A stretch of 64,000 nt of DNA. It comes from Ignelater luminosus. Its lineage: Eukaryota; Arthropoda; Insecta; Coleoptera; Elateridae. A model generated the notes under the pieces. That model worked only from the letters and a program-made list of their open reading frames with translations. It was not told where the DNA came from and did no database searches. Made by a program: the position numbers and the translations under genes. The stretch is taken from the NCBI GenBank assembly GCA_011009095.1, contig VTPC01001721.1, forward strand, positions 111,257 to 175,256, written 5' to 3'. This document shows positions 12,033-25,013 of the stretch, in pieces (positions within the stretch are counted from its first letter, which is position 1; every line of letters starts with the position of its first letter).

Positions 12033-14400
12033 CTCCTTAGAACACGGGCCGAAATTTCCAAATAAACTGGACGAGGCCCGGAAAAACCCGATAACTTCTT
12101 GATTTGCCCGGCAGGCCCGAAAGGACCAAACGGCACGAACAGCTCAAAAGCCCGAAAGGCGAGAAATCCAAAATGCTCGGTGGCCTGGTAGGCTCGAACC
12201 GTCCAAAAGGCTTGGCAGGCCCGATGGCCCGAACGGTCCAACAGGCCCTACAACACCAAAAGGTTCTTGACTTACTTTGTCTTAGTTTTTTTCGTTCCCA
12301 GGGTTAGGGCCGAAACAAAAAGCCACCACCCTTCTCTATCCTGCGTCAGCCTCTTCACATCACTCCACGTCTTTTCCATCCTCGATGCCTCTTGCTGAAC
12401 TATCCTTCTCCAAGTCTTCCTTGGCCAACTCTGCCTTCTAGTCTTTTGGTTGTTCCAGCTTAGCGCTGCGTTTTCCACCGCCTCATCTAGCTTCTGTGTG
12501 GCCTATCCAGCCCCATTTTCTTTTTTGAATTTTGAAGCTTATGGGTTTTTGGCCAGTGATGGTTCAGAGCTCTTCATTGCTTATTGTGTCTGACCATCTT
12601 ACTCCTACAACACGTCGTAAACACCTGTTTACAAAGTCCTGGCGGTCACCTTCCACATTTTACATCCATATATAACAACACGGACTTCACGTTGCTGTTA
12701 AAAATACGCAACTTGGTTCTTCGCGACAAAAGGGCGACAAAGTCCAAAAAGCCCGACAGACCCGTATGACTCGATAAGGCCGAAAAGACTGACAAGCGTT
12801 AACAGCTTCATCTAGAAAACGCGGCCCATGCTACTACTAGTAGAATTCATTGCTGACACATATATTAGTAGGCTTCACGGATTATGGCAAAAGTCTCAGC
12901 ACCGGATCTGTTCAGTTTCACGCAAAACTTGATCGCATATAGCCGTTCATGATTCCTGACGACACAGCAAAACAACTGCTCACTCCCGGCGAGATTCACA
13001 CTGTGCAAAGACTCTGAGGCAACTGTAACACTACCACTACACTACCAACGTCCCTGCCCAGGAAGGCCACCCTGCTAAAAACAGATCAGTTGTGACACTT
13101 TTTGGACAGGCCCTGTAAAACACCCTGAGCACTTAAAATTTGTATGTGCGTTGGGTTTGGATGATTCACACACATTCCGTTTGCGCAAGAATCTATATGT
13201 TAAACCATGGCCATGCAGATGCGTTAAAAGCAAATGAATGAAGTTAACTGAAGTATGCGTTATACAGTTGGCTATGTTTTCAGGTGTGTTACGCTATCTG
13301 CTTAATAAGAATAAAACGGAAAATACTCAAGCTTGAGCTTGGCTAAAATCATTGGCTACTATTATTGCTTGTGAAGAAGATTTCTCTAGGGGAAATTTCT
13401 TTACCAGAAGAGTTTTGATGTATTTTGTCCTAGTTCTTATAATAATTTGTTCACCTCTTCTAAAACTGCAACAGATAATGTCCAAATCTTATCTTATGTA
13501 GATCTGACGTCCTATTAAATTTCTGGCCATCAGCTTAGAAAGCTGCAAGGGCCGGGTTTTTAGTCTCAAGCGGGGGTCGAGACGGGCCTCATTCTAAAAC
13601 TTTATTGGACTTTACATGGCTTAGTTGGGTCAAACGAACCGGGTCTTTTCTGTTGTTCAAGCCTGCCGGCTCTTTCGGGCCTGCTAGATTGAGGTTTCAG
13701 CCCCGTCAAGCTTATCGAGTCGGTCAGACTTTTCGGGCCTTTATTTTTGTACTGATTCAAAGCAAACCGAGATCTTTTTCGTACTGATTCGAACGGATTA
13801 TTCTCTTACTGAACCGCACCGAAATATTGTTGAACTGATTTTGACAGTCGCTATTTTCGTACTGACCCGGACAAGCACTATCTTGACACTGAACAGGAGA
13901 AGAGGATTTTTGTACTGAACCAAATTGAAAAGTTTTTCTTACTGAGCCAGCCGAGCCTCAATTTAGTACGTCGGTCGTGCTTGTCAGGTAGTTCGATCTT
14001 ATTAGGCTTCCCTATCCTATCGGATCGCTCGGGCGTTTCGAGTCTCTCGAGGTTGCTGAGCAGTTAGGCTTTTTTCTTACTGAGTCAGACAGGCGTTATT
14101 TTCGTACGGGCTGTGACGGACATTAGTTTTATACTGAATTATAGCAGAGGAGTCTCGTACTGTACCTTAGACGCCTAAATGGGCTGAGTTTCTCAGTTTA
14201 AAAATCTATCGGGCTTTCCGGCTCTACGTCGGCACAGTTGGGCCTGTCGGCTTGTAAGGTCGTTTAGGCCTTCCGATCCTATCGGGTCGTTGGGCCGTCT
14301 CGGACGTTTCGGACTTCTCGAGTCTGGCGAGCAGTTCGGACCTTTCAGACCAATCAAGAAATTACCGGGAGCCTGAGAATTTCGGGCTATGCAGAGCTCT
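12033..14400. repeat. GC-rich foldback element, copy 3, interrupted by a LINE
   Basis: The forward arm runs 12036-12290 and resumes at about 12730-12840 after an inserted LINE fragment. The reverse arm lies at about 13545-14400 and ends near 14400 with the reverse complement of the family terminus (atttcgggctatgcagagctc). The inner block with ttattttcgtactgacccgg is at 13735-14130. Between the arms (12840-13540) the sequence is unique and AT-rich. Confidence 0.65.
12290..12725 (-). pseudogene. LINE 3'-end remnant (reverse transcriptase ORF C-terminus)
   Basis: The minus strand reads, from about 12720 down to 12290, as the C-terminal tail of a non-LTR retrotransposon ORF. It contains FVNRCLRRVVGVRWSDTISN, then RKWGWIGHT, then TWRRIVQQEASRM and VKRLTQDREGWW. 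This order (zinc-knuckle-like end, RWxWxGH, RRGRP/TWRR, WxxVKxLAQDR) is characteristic of a widespread arthropod LINE family. Only the last 140 or so codons remain and the piece lies within a foldback-repeat arm, so it is a 5'-truncated insertion. Its clade cannot be settled by eye. Confidence 0.75.
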
Positions 14401-16040
14401 ATATCGACTAACTAATTTTTTTTGGCCATAAACTTTAACCAGTGCATCTTGTTTGCAATCCTTGTTTCATCGGGTCTTATTTAAAGATACTTTGATTTGA
14501 CGTTTCATGTGCGACATTAACCTTTGGATGCAATCCAAAGAGCTTGATTGATAAGTAGGCTGGAAAATGCAGGAATCATCAGTGTTGAACTGCAGTGCCA
14601 GGTCACAAAAAGATTCCTTGGTGGGCGCTTGGCCTTAAGTGGTGCCCTAAAGAGCAATGAGATCATAAGAACTAATATTTCCATGTTTTATGAATTCTCG
14701 GTGGACCTTTTTAGTTCAGTTGGCTGCTGGTTGTGTTTTCAATGCCCGCGGTCACCCACAAAGCTCCTACGTCGCGCTTTTCCATCTTTTACTTTTTAAC
14801 CTTCTTAAGATGAGCGGCAACACTTGAAATTTCTTTATCTATCGCAAGAATAACAGTGACGTTTAGTAGTCTCATATTCCTATTTTATCACTCGTATCGT
14901 CGGCTTAAAATCCAAAAAACTCCTAGGTCGCGTCGTGCTCTGTTTTGTTTTTCTTTTTAACTTTCTTAAAGTAAATTATGTTAGACTGGACTTACGCTTT
15001 CAGTTGAAGCCCTTAGGTAGAGAAAGAAGATTTCTGAACAAGATACCATACAGAAGTTGAAAGCCCTCTGCTCTTTTTCAGGTTTCCGACATTCAGTTGT
15101 GCATTGTAGAGGATTTGATCTAGCCTTGAACGCTCCACGTTCTTCCCATCCCAACTCATAGGTCTGAAAGATAACAAGAATATCAACTCTGTTAATAACG
15201 AAAACGTTCTCGTGTTTTAAGAATGCCTTCTATAACTGGACGAAAGTAATTGAACACTGACCATTATAACAATCGAAAGGTAGGTTTTTTTATTCTTTTC
15301 CTGCAGAAACGCTTTCCACCTTCTCTTTCTCGGCATTTTTCTTTATTGCATCTCTGAATTTAAAGACCCCGTTTCGTCAATCAATATGAAACGAATGATG
15401 CCTAGACAACTAATCAATGAAGATCTTGGCATATGATATCTCCTGAGACGTGCAGTACGGGAGACTTCAGTCAGCCGTTGGTGATGGTGGCAACAGAAGA
15501 TGGCTACGAAAACGTCTCAATTCTGAAAAGTTTGCTTGGAACTCTGAGACTTTCGATTCTTTCAGTTGTCTATCCTGAACTGAATTAACAAACTGAATTG
15601 TAGTCATTTCAAAGTGAGCTCCTACAAAATTTTTATTCATCTCGTCACCGATTACAGTTTCTCCTGGATTTTAACCATACCATCCATCTGCACAAGAATA
15701 TGCAGTCTAATTGCTTTCACTAAGTATTAAAGAAGGGGCAAATTCAACATACGCTGGATTATAGTTTAAGGACCACTATCCAAAACCGCTCTAAAGATAC
15801 ACGTTTGTTGTACTTTTTTATTGCACGCGAAAAGGAACGGAACAGGATGCCAGAGAGATATTACACTTTGAAGAGTCTATTTCGTTGACGACCATACAAT
15901 ATCTTAGAAGTTTTGATACAGTTGGTATTGACTGGCCTTTTGATAGTGAAGATATGAAGAGTTTTGGAGCAAAGTTTAAATATAGTAATTGTTAGAGTTT
16001 GACCGAAGATCTCTTGTAATGCGGTCTTTCTGTCTGTATT
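14400..16040. other. No supported gene; degenerate local duplication
   Basis: A short direct duplication is visible: ctcctacgtcgcgc near 14762 and ctcctaggtcgcg near 14922, each followed by a T-rich run and ttcttaa. It may belong to the decayed transposon downstream. No coding gene is recognised. Confidence 0.35.
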
Positions 16041-16079
16041 CTCCAATAATTTGAGAGAATACAGACTTTCGTTTAATTT

Positions 16080-17395
16080 AATTTTTGTGTATTAACAAAT
16101 CTTTGCGAGCCGGATAAGCAAACAAGCCGGCAACAAGTTGCAAGTTTCCGAGTCCTGGGCCGAACGCAAAATGGCTGGAGAAATTCACTTTCAATTCGAA
16201 CACCAGAGTCAACTAACTTAGCTAGGGTGACATCCTTCAACAAGCACAATATTGGAGTTTTCTTCGACAAACTGAAGCAAGTCCTGGAGCGCTCCAAATT
16301 TACAGCTGGCGAAATTTTTAATCTGGACGAAACAGAAGTTTCTACGGTGCCAAAAGTCCAGAAGGTTTTATGCAAAAAAGACGCCAAACAAGTTGGCCAG
16401 GTAGCTTCAAAAGAAAAATGAAACTCAAATTTGAATCATTTCCGCCATTAGTAATGCCCTTCCGTCAGGTAAAACGCAAGCCGAATGCTGACAAGTGCTT
16501 CCCCAGGCTCATTGGCACTTGTGCTTAAGAGTGATTGGATAAATTTCCTTCAAGTGCTCACCTTTTTCTAAAGAAATACGCGTTGCAGTAAAGACTACAC
16601 TATTTTACTTATTATGGACAAGCATGAGACACACCTTAGCGTCGAAGCTCTTGACTTTGCAGAAAAAAATGGAATTGTGGTGTTAACTTTACCATCGCAC
16701 ACGTCTAACAAGCTGCAGCCTCTAGACAAGACTGTCTTCGGCCCCTTTAAAAAAAATTGCCAGCAGTATTGATTCCTGGTTATTAGAAAACCCAAATCAA
16801 ATCATAGGAATTTTTGTATTGCCTAGGATTTGCAGCTTGGTATGGGACAAATCTGCTTCTTCCCAAAAGATAAAATCAGGTTACTGTGCAATTGGAATTT
16901 CACCTTTTGACACTGACATATTAAAAGACATTGAGTTCATGTCCTCTTTTGTTTCCGACCGTGAGACTCATCCAGCAATATCGACTAGTGCTGCTGAATC
17001 CACTTACGCCAGTATGGCTACAATTAGCACGACCAATCATTCAGCTCAAGCGACAGGAGTTAGCTCTCAAGAGGGCAACTTTCCGGTAGCCAAGTTTCGC
17101 CTGAAGACATACGTCCCTATCCAAAAAGATAGACACGGAAGGAGTCAAATTGAGGACGTCCAAAAAGAAGGTGTATGATACTGATACACCTGAGAAGATG
17201 CTAATTAAGGAGAAAAGAAAGCGAGATCTTTTTCTTCCGAAGAGGAGGACAATTTTAACGTCCATAGAAAAAGTTGTGACAATGAGGAGCCAAAAGAAGG
17301 AAACATAGACCTCGCGTCTCTAAATATTGGAAATTGGGTGACAGTTGAATACAATGGAAACCTTTTTTCCGGAGCAAATAAACTCTATTAATGGG
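16080..17395 (+). pseudogene. Decayed pogo/Tigger-type transposase (DDE_1)
   Basis: Broken frames give the blocks of a pogo/Tigger/jerky-type transposase in the right order. About 16205-16420 carries TSFNKHNIGVFF and then FNLDETEVSTVP, the first catalytic Asp block. About 16615-16745 has MDKHETHLSVEALDFA and LPSHTSNKLQPLDKTVFGPF, the second Asp block and the conserved LPPHxSxxLQPLD segment. About 16860-16960 has KSGYCAIGISPFD, and the tail reaches about 17390. Several frame changes and stops separate the blocks, so no functional protein can be made. Elements of this type normally carry TA target duplications; none was located here. Confidence 0.8.
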
Positions 17396-17399
17396 TCGG

Positions 17400-19350
17400 A
17401 TTTACTCAGTCAGTGCCTGGAAAAGCGAGGAAAGTATGATAAGTGGCCTGCCAGAGACAACATCATTAGAATACTTATCTGAGAAGATAAAGAAATTTTC
17501 AAAACACCCATACAACTTTCTTTCATGTTCTGGAGTTGTCTCCTTACGTTTAAGGAAGATTTTTTTTTACTTATGTATTTAGGTATACTTAAGAGTAAAT
17601 TATTTCATGTTTTGGTTTGACTTCTAGTCTTAAGGTGTATAAATAAAACTTTTTCTTGCTATTTTGTTACTATCAGTTTTTGTCCAAAGTCTCCCATGGC
17701 TATGTCCTATGTCTATGACTTTGGACACATAGCCTTCCTCCACGTATCGCGTTCTTAATGAATAACCCCTTATGTCATTGTAAACATTCATGAATCAAAA
17801 TAAAGCTGAAGGTTGGTCGTTTGTACGAATCATATAAAAGAGCACATACGTCAAGAAAAGTTATTGATAACGCTACCGAAGAAAAAAATGTCCAAAGTTT
17901 CCCCTATATATTTGTGTGTAATGTTGCAACTTCGGCACTAGCAACTGTCAAATTGATAAGTACTTGTATTCGTACTACATGCATCAATTCTTGTTGAAAA
18001 ATTTCATTTTTTATTGTTGAGGTGAAGGAATAATCTAAATGTTATTTAAAATTATGAGTAGTTTTATAAGCTTTTAGTTTCACTAATTTATCAACACTAT
18101 CTTCATTTGAAATTTTTATTTCGTTAAGATTCATATTTATTTCCTCGTAATAGTATTTACACAATAAGTGGGATACACACATTATTATAGCACCAACATG
18201 GAAATTGCGAAAACGAGGGCGTTAGCCCGAGTTTTGCGTAACCATGTGAGTGCGATAATAGTGTATCCCACGAATTGTGTACAAAATTTTATGTAGAACC
18301 GTTGAATTTTTTGCAAATGAAACCATTTTTGCTGCTCTCAATCATGAACTAACTACTTTCGATCAAGATTTTGTGAATATTAATTCAAAGTAACAGCTGA
18401 ATCTTATTGTTCAAAATGATAGCAACGCACTTAGCAACAGTGTAAACAGTAAACAAATTTGAAAATATTATCGCACGTGTGCGGTAATCTAAATATTACC
18501 GCACAAATGCGGTAATCTGAAACATTACGTTATCCCAGAGAGTGCGATTTATAAGATATATCTCACAGTTGTACATAAAATCATAAATGCACACCTTTCT
18601 GAAATTAGTTGTCAAAATAATGCTACATTTAGTAACTTTTTGTAACTAAATTCCAAGTAGGTACACTTTGAAAAAAAGTTACTTTAAATGAATACGGTTA
18701 AGAAATATTCAGAAATCTTGACACTGACGGTTGCTAGCTATAACGAATAAGATTTAGTTTGTATCAATCAGTATTACTACAATAAATTATTTAAAACGGT
18801 TTAAGTTTCTTAAAAACGTGTCTATATCGCATTATTAGTTATAAAGATTGGGTAGGTAATTCACTAAAAAGGTTATTGCTATCTTTTGACAGAAAAAATT
18901 GAACTTAACCTCTTTTTTGTGACATAAGAACTGTCAAAGATTGAGGTTATATAAATTATTATATCGATTGGAATTATGGATAAAAACAGATTCTTCGAAT
19001 TCTAGAATCTAGTTAGCGCTCTTTAGGAAGAGATTCTAGGAATTTTTTTACGCGGCTCAGACTTTTTCAGATCTGACAAGTATCGCAAGCATCTAATAAT
19101 GAAATATCTAAGCAGGAATTCAGATACCTATTGAGTATCTAATGGGAATTGAAAGTTGCTAAGAAAGATACGATACCAAAAACATAATTACGTAGTAAGT
19201 AATGCTTTATTGAATTCTTAACATTTTCCAGAGTTAGAAAAGTTTATTTTTTATAGTTTATATGTTTATCTATAAATTTTTTAGTTCCCACCTTTTCCTC
19301 TGTGAAAAATCTCAAATTTTACCTTACTCCATTCAATATATAATTTTTCA
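17400..19350. other. Intergenic region upstream of the DCAF15-like gene
   Basis: Apart from the palindrome at 18158-18281 and shorter palindromes at 18465-18515 (gtgcggtaat / attaccgcac), nothing coding was seen. An upstream non-coding or short coding exon of the DCAF15-like gene could lie here but could not be identified. Confidence 0.4.
18158..18281. repeat. Near-perfect palindrome (MITE-like hairpin)
   Basis: The left arm begins tacacaataagtgggatacac and the right arm ends gtgtatcccacgaattgtgta. The complementarity continues inward almost to the centre near 18222 (cgagggcg ttag cccg). The whole would form a hairpin of about 60 bp stem. It is probably a foldback MITE; short related palindromes follow downstream at 18465-18515. 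Confidence 0.7.
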
Positions 19351-19394
19351 GTATTTTAACGACCGATTCTCCAATTCAAAAACGTAAACAAGCA

Positions 19395-22300
19395 ATGGCG
19401 TCGAGCGTATCGGAAGATAGTTTAGATTCAGATATATTTACTTTAAATAATTCATCAAAAATTAATGAAAGATTTTTTGTTAACTATGAAGAAGAAAACG
19501 TTAGTTTAGAAGATACTAAAGCTAATTTAAATATTGTACATAAAATTACGAATAGGCAGGTTAGTTTAAATACCATTCTTAACCTAACTTCTTGTCTTGT
19601 ACATTTGTATTTTTATTAAATTTAAATATTCTTTTTGTAGATGTATGGGAGATTTACTAGACATCCTAAAGGCGGGACGGAACGAATTTTTAATGATATA
19701 TATTATAAGTGTCGGTATAGATTAGATCAAGTTATTCCAAAAAGTGATGCTATGTATGTTTAACTATTATCGCATAAGATTGTTATATAAATACATAAAT
19801 CTTCAATAGAGATATTTTCCAGGAGTCATATTTTCATGGGTTTTACATTATGTGGAAACTTTTTTATAAGTTACACAACACGATTAGGTGAACCAACTTC
19901 AATTAGCTCTTCAAATTGCTTTCCATCCATTGAATATGAATTGCATGTTTGGAGGTTTATACCAGGTCAGCAATTGCAATATGTGACTAAACATCGAATT
20001 TTCAAATTATTTAAAAGCTCTCTTATGTTAGACGAAGTAACGTTTATGCAGTTTCCTCTTGATCCATATAAACTTATATGTTATGCCATAGCGTATGTAT
20101 ACAATCTTTTTCTGTACGATTAATATTTAATGTTTTTTCTTTTTTCTTAATTTAGGACTGGAAATCCTTCCATGACATTTTTAACTATTTTAACATTACC
20201 AACAAAGAATTGTAGAAATTGCAAAGAGAAATCCATATCTCAGACAGATGGTTAGTATTTTAATGAAATAAGTTACATAAAGGTTTATTCCAATATGATC
20301 ATGAGAGATACACGGAAAGATTGGTAGTCATATTTTAAAGTATATCATGGGAATAACAAGCTAATTATATTTAAACAAATAGATTTTCATCTGGAACAGA
20401 CAAGTATAAATTTGGAAAAATAACTTTTCTCATTCGCATTGATTTTAAATGTAAAGCTTTCCATTACTTACATAGATAGATGTCGGAATTAACTGCAAAA
20501 ATTGAAGCATAATATTCTATGTACTTGATGATTTCTGATGTTTTATATGATGACTATGTTGATATTAAATCTTCATTTATCGGCAAAATATTACTTGTTA
20601 TTAGAAGCTTTTAAATTGAAATTTTAAAAGGCAATGTAACTAAAGAGAAAATTAAATTTGAAATCTGAAGATTTTTGGGAATTATTATTGTTCTGATTCC
20701 TATAAATAAAGATTTAATTACTTTATAGTTTAATGGTGCTTTTTAGTAGCTTAGAACGCTTTTATTGGATGAACATTTTTATAAATAATTGTGATCTTTT
20801 TCTTTTAGGTTGGTAACAAAGCAAAATTGATTCAAAAATCCACAATGACAGTTAACTAACCTTCAAAACCACTGTCATTTTGACAGTTATTGCTAAACTA
20901 TTTCTTGCATCCTTTCTATAATTGAAAAAAATCACAATAATTTTTGTTTTTGCACACTTATGTGAATAATTATTGTAAAGTATGTATAATACTAACACTC
21001 ATTTTTTTTCCATGTACTTTGCAGAAAGACTAATGCAAGGCTGGTGCACAAAACATGGTTTCATGCTACATTTCATGTTTACCATGTCCCAACCTGCTCC
21101 ATCATTTAATCCACATGTATCGCTAGCATTTCCAGACCATTTAGTTATAAACACTGGCCATTGTATTCATATTTTAAATATATCAACATTAGAACCTGTA
21201 CGTACTGTAGTTGCGTTTGTACACGATAAGGATTATATTAGCAAAGTAGTTTCGCAAGCTGCCTTGTGTAACTGTACTGATAACCTTAGCGAAGTTTCCG
21301 AGTCCCCAAGCGAACTTTTCGCCACAAATAGTGTAGTCGATGCTATCTTAGAGGATTTTAGTGAGTATGATTTAGAAGGTAATGATCATAATAAGCCATT
21401 TCACGAATTAAATATTAGCTGTGAGCCATTAAATGTAACTGGAAAAAATTATCATAATGCACTCGTGCAAAATATCGTAGATACAAGACTGAAGCATTTG
21501 CAAAATTCCAGTAAAGACTGTATATTCTCAGTGCCACAAAGTTCCGGGTTGCAAAAGCAAATAGAAAAGAGTAAAATCGATAAAAAGATTGCGGAGAAAG
21601 AATATGAATTTATTGAAGAAAATGAGAAATGTGAAAAGTTAAGTTTATTTCGTAAAAAGCGTCTTGCAGATAAAAAATATGAATTTTCAGAAGACAACAG
21701 TGAAAATATAGTTCCATTTTATTCTTTAAGGCGTGAAAGGCGGTATTATTATCGATCTCAAAATTACTGTATTAGGTCTCCGGAATTTACCAATAGTTTG
21801 TTTTTAAGTCCGCGTTCACCTGGTTTACGATCGCCAATGCAATCTCCAAATTCACGCAATGGCCAGTTTTCACCGGGTGGTGCCCGAAATATCTATTGTC
21901 CTATTATACGTAGCTATCCTCATTATTCCAAGTCTCCTATTAGTCCTAAAGATTCAACTCGAAAATTCAATGTTTACTCACCAGGTTTAGATAGTGATTG
22001 TTCCGATTCTGATTCACGACTGATATTACGACAAGTCCATAATTTTTCTACCTCACATTCAAATGATCATAAAACTCAACAACACAGTGGCTTATTAATA
22101 GTTGATTCTAAGCGAGATGAAACCCCTAAATGGATTAAGAAGGTTGTGAAAAGATACTCTAGTGTAGATTTTGAAAATAGTTCGTTGCTCTCAGGACAAA
22201 GTAGAGGTCAGATGATTTTTAAGGTTAATTTGGATTTTGTGTGCTTATTTCTTTTTTTGCATTGTAGATGATTATAATATACCAATAGAAATACCATTGC

Positions 22301-23143
22301 TTGTTCAAACTCTTACCGAACAACATTTGGATATTGTACCCGAGGTAAAAGCAGACCAAATATCCGAAACTCAATTGATAATTACTCAACGTACTTGTGA
22401 TTGCGATCAGTTTGTTCAAAGTAGAGCACAAAAATTGTGCCTAGATGCTCAGTTGGAATTTCTTCATTGTGAAGATTATGATATTAAAATACTTCATGTT
22501 AGTATTTCTTTTCTTTGCCATTTTGGTTATTTTATAATTCTTGTGTTCAGGAGCAAGCTGTCAGCAAATGCAATTTCCATCATGTAATCATAGTTATTGC
22601 TCCTGAACACAAGCAATATTATACAATAAGTCCCGCGTTAGGCACCAATTTATGTAGTCTGTGAATAAGTTTGCTATCATTTCAGATTTGTCCATTAAAT
22701 GGAGATATTGTTTGTAAAGCTGTGATAACAATAGGTGCTCTACAAGACCTCATACCATATGGAAAACGTAATTTATACATAGCAGAATGCATTTTTACTT
22801 GGAATATAGCAGATAATTCATTTGAAGTAATCGAACCACCATTGAAATTTAAATTGCAGTCGCAGTGGTGCAGGGTTGAAATGCCTCTAATGAAGATTCC
22901 TTCTATAGTTCATAAGAAAGTGCTTGTTATGGATCATCTTTATCAAACGTCCAAGAGAAGACTCAGGGATTATAATAATTGTTTTGAAATATGTATGGGT
23001 AATAGAAAGATGTGTAAGAATATTTTATCTGTAAATTATCTAAAAAGAAATATATAAAATGTGTTTATTTAGTAGATGAGGCCAGTGGTACATCTGATGA
23101 AGAATATTATGATGAATACTCCATACCAAGTGATAGCGATTAA
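19395..23143 (+). CDS. DCAF15: DCAF15-like protein (DDB1- and CUL4-associated factor 15), eight exons
   Basis: DCAF15 is a substrate receptor of the nuclear CUL4-DDB1 ubiquitin ligase. Exons read by splice sites and phase: 19395-19559, 19641-19753, 19823-20092, 20156-20250, 21025-22200 (or 22206), 22268-22497, 22686-23013, 23073-23143, giving about 815 aa. Diagnostic segments are HIFMGFTLCGNFFISYTT in the N-terminal domain, FLTILTLPTKNCRNC and CTKHGFMLH in the middle, and FLHCEDYDIKILHICPLNG in the C-terminal domain; these parallel the human protein's HIFLGFSKCGRY, TVAVPPPGRCAAC, RHGFMLH and SDYDIVILEVCP. The long fifth exon includes an SP-rich stretch (21770-21960) with no clear counterpart in the human protein, and the last exon encodes an acidic tail. 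Donor choice at exon 5 is ambiguous. The first exon is open back to an AG at 19350-19351, so the true start may lie in an unseen upstream exon. Confidence 0.8.
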
Positions 23144-23768
23144 AAAACAATTATGACTGACATTACTACTCATACACCTACAACAGCTATTAGTATAATA
23201 AGTAGTATTATTATGATGGACATGTGTAATATTTGTTTTTAATTTATAAGAGGCAAATAGGTTAATATTTATTCATGAGACAGTCAACCACATGATTCAT
23301 ACTTGCCACTATGCATCTCAAAGTACTATAAATATTCTGTAGTATGTCTTACTGAGATAATTTCCATAGTAAATTGTAATATATTATTACAGCGATCTGT
23401 GAATACTTGACCTTGACGTTTTTAGCATTGTGATTTAAGTGAAATTAATTAACCTTATTAAATTGCGCAGATAATTTGCAATAACAATGTCTTGTATAAA
23501 TGTATCCATTATTATTATTATTATTATTATTAGGTATTTAACAAATTTTAAACCATAAGATACAGATCGCAAGTAAAAAATATGCAAACCTTCTATATTG
23601 TTTATTATTTTCTTAACAATAAGTTTATCTGTGATGTAAACTTGTGACATTTAAGATATTAAATAAATAGTATTTGTAAAAATAATATTCATTTTAATTT
23701 AAAAATGAATTAATTTTGAAATGAATGAAGATTCTCAAAATGATTAATAAAGAAATGTTTGACACGAC
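23144..23768. other. 3' flank of the DCAF15-like gene with (ATT)n
   Basis: Non-coding DNA with a short ATT microsatellite at about 23508-23533 and AT-rich sequence typical of a 3' UTR. The last base pairs (23761-23768, gacacgac) are the left target duplication of the transposon that follows. Confidence 0.5.
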
Positions 23769-25013
23769 CAGAGATATGGTAAGGGTAGATAAGATGACGC
23801 CGTATTAAAGCATTATACATGTTTAAGCCAACATGTACAACGTACGTTTCTATTTTCTACTCTTTTCATAACATTATATTCCCCAGTGATTCTCGGATGC
23901 TCTTTATCTACACTGGGCTCGATACGATCTAACCAGGGTCTTACGCGGTATGTTGGGTATGTTCACAACGTAGGTTGGCGTTTGGTCAGTATAACACGTG
24001 TTGCCTAATTTGCAAAGTTTACAGATTAAACTTTTAAAAGTATTTTGTTTGTTGTCGTTTTTTTTTTTGTTATTTTTGTCATTTATTTGTTATTGTTGTT
24101 AGTTTGTTACTGTTGTGTTTTTCTTATTGTTAAAATGGGCTATAAACTTTGTATTGTTTGTAAATCCACTTCACGAGATGAAACACTAAATTTTCATGAG
24201 TAAGTGTTACATTTAATTGCCCACAATTTTTGCTTAATCTATTAATTGACAGGCGTGAATCATAGTAATCTTACTTTGTAGATTTCCAAAAGATAAGTAT
24301 CGTCAACGTGCTTGGATTGATGCATGCAAATTGGATGCAAATCCTCTACTATTTGTTCCAAACATTTTACAGAGTTGGATTACAATTCAATGATTGTAAC
24401 AAGAAGACACCGATGTTTACATAATTTGGGATATACAATTTTCTGTTCGTAGCTACTGTGATAGATTTTCTTTGATTTGTATTACTTACATTCCACATAC
24501 GACATACGAGCATTGCATTGTTGTCTTTATTTAAGTTAAACTATTTATTACTTTTCATTATTGCTTTTGATGTCAGTGCAAAAATAATACTAACTAGAAA
24601 TTGACATTAACTTGCTAACCCCTTTACTGTCGATTTTTATCATCTTGGGTGGTTAATTTAGTTCACAATGATCTTCAAATAATGATTAAAATGATCAGTT
24701 ATTATGTTACTTGATTAATGACTGATTTAGTGATCAATTTTTGATAATATACTAAATTATTAAATTTATAGTAATAAAATAAAATTTGTTCACTGTTCCA
24801 TTTCTATTATTTAAATATCGTAAACCAGCGCGGGTTTCTAAATTTCAACCAATTACAGTGATTGCTAGGTTTAGAAAGAGCAAGTTATACTTTGCATTTG
24901 AGCTTGGTATATGTAAAAAAGAGACAAAAAGTGGCAATAGTGTCTGTACTTAATCAGACATGTTAGCTTTGAGTTTAAACTACATACCAACATCTACCCC
25001 TACCATATCTCTG
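23769..25013 (+). mobile_element. Non-autonomous P-like DNA transposon with 8-bp target duplication
   Basis: The 1245-bp element is bounded by imperfect terminal inverted repeats (cagagatatggtaagggtag at the left; the right end matches over 22 bp with one mismatch). Both sides are flanked by the same 8 bp, gacacgac (23761-23768 and 25014-25021). An 8-bp duplication is made by P and hAT transposases. The internal reading frame encodes the first half of a THAP domain, which is the DNA-binding domain of P-type transposases, so a P-superfamily origin is inferred. The catalytic part is missing. It sits between the DCAF15-like gene and HMGXB4 and disrupts neither. Confidence 0.8.
24135..24393 (+). 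CDS. Truncated THAP-domain ORF inside the P-like transposon
   Basis: Two exons, 24135-24199 and 24282-24393, join in phase across an 82-bp intron (gtaagt donor, ttgtag acceptor) to give about 58 aa. The protein has a Cys-x2-Cys pair (CIVC at residues 6-9), the FPKD segment and the RAW motif typical of a THAP zinc finger. It stops before the second half (the Cys-x2-His pair) of the domain, so it could not fold as a complete THAP finger. It is probably a relic of transposase exons 1-2. Whether it is expressed is unknown. Confidence 0.6.
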
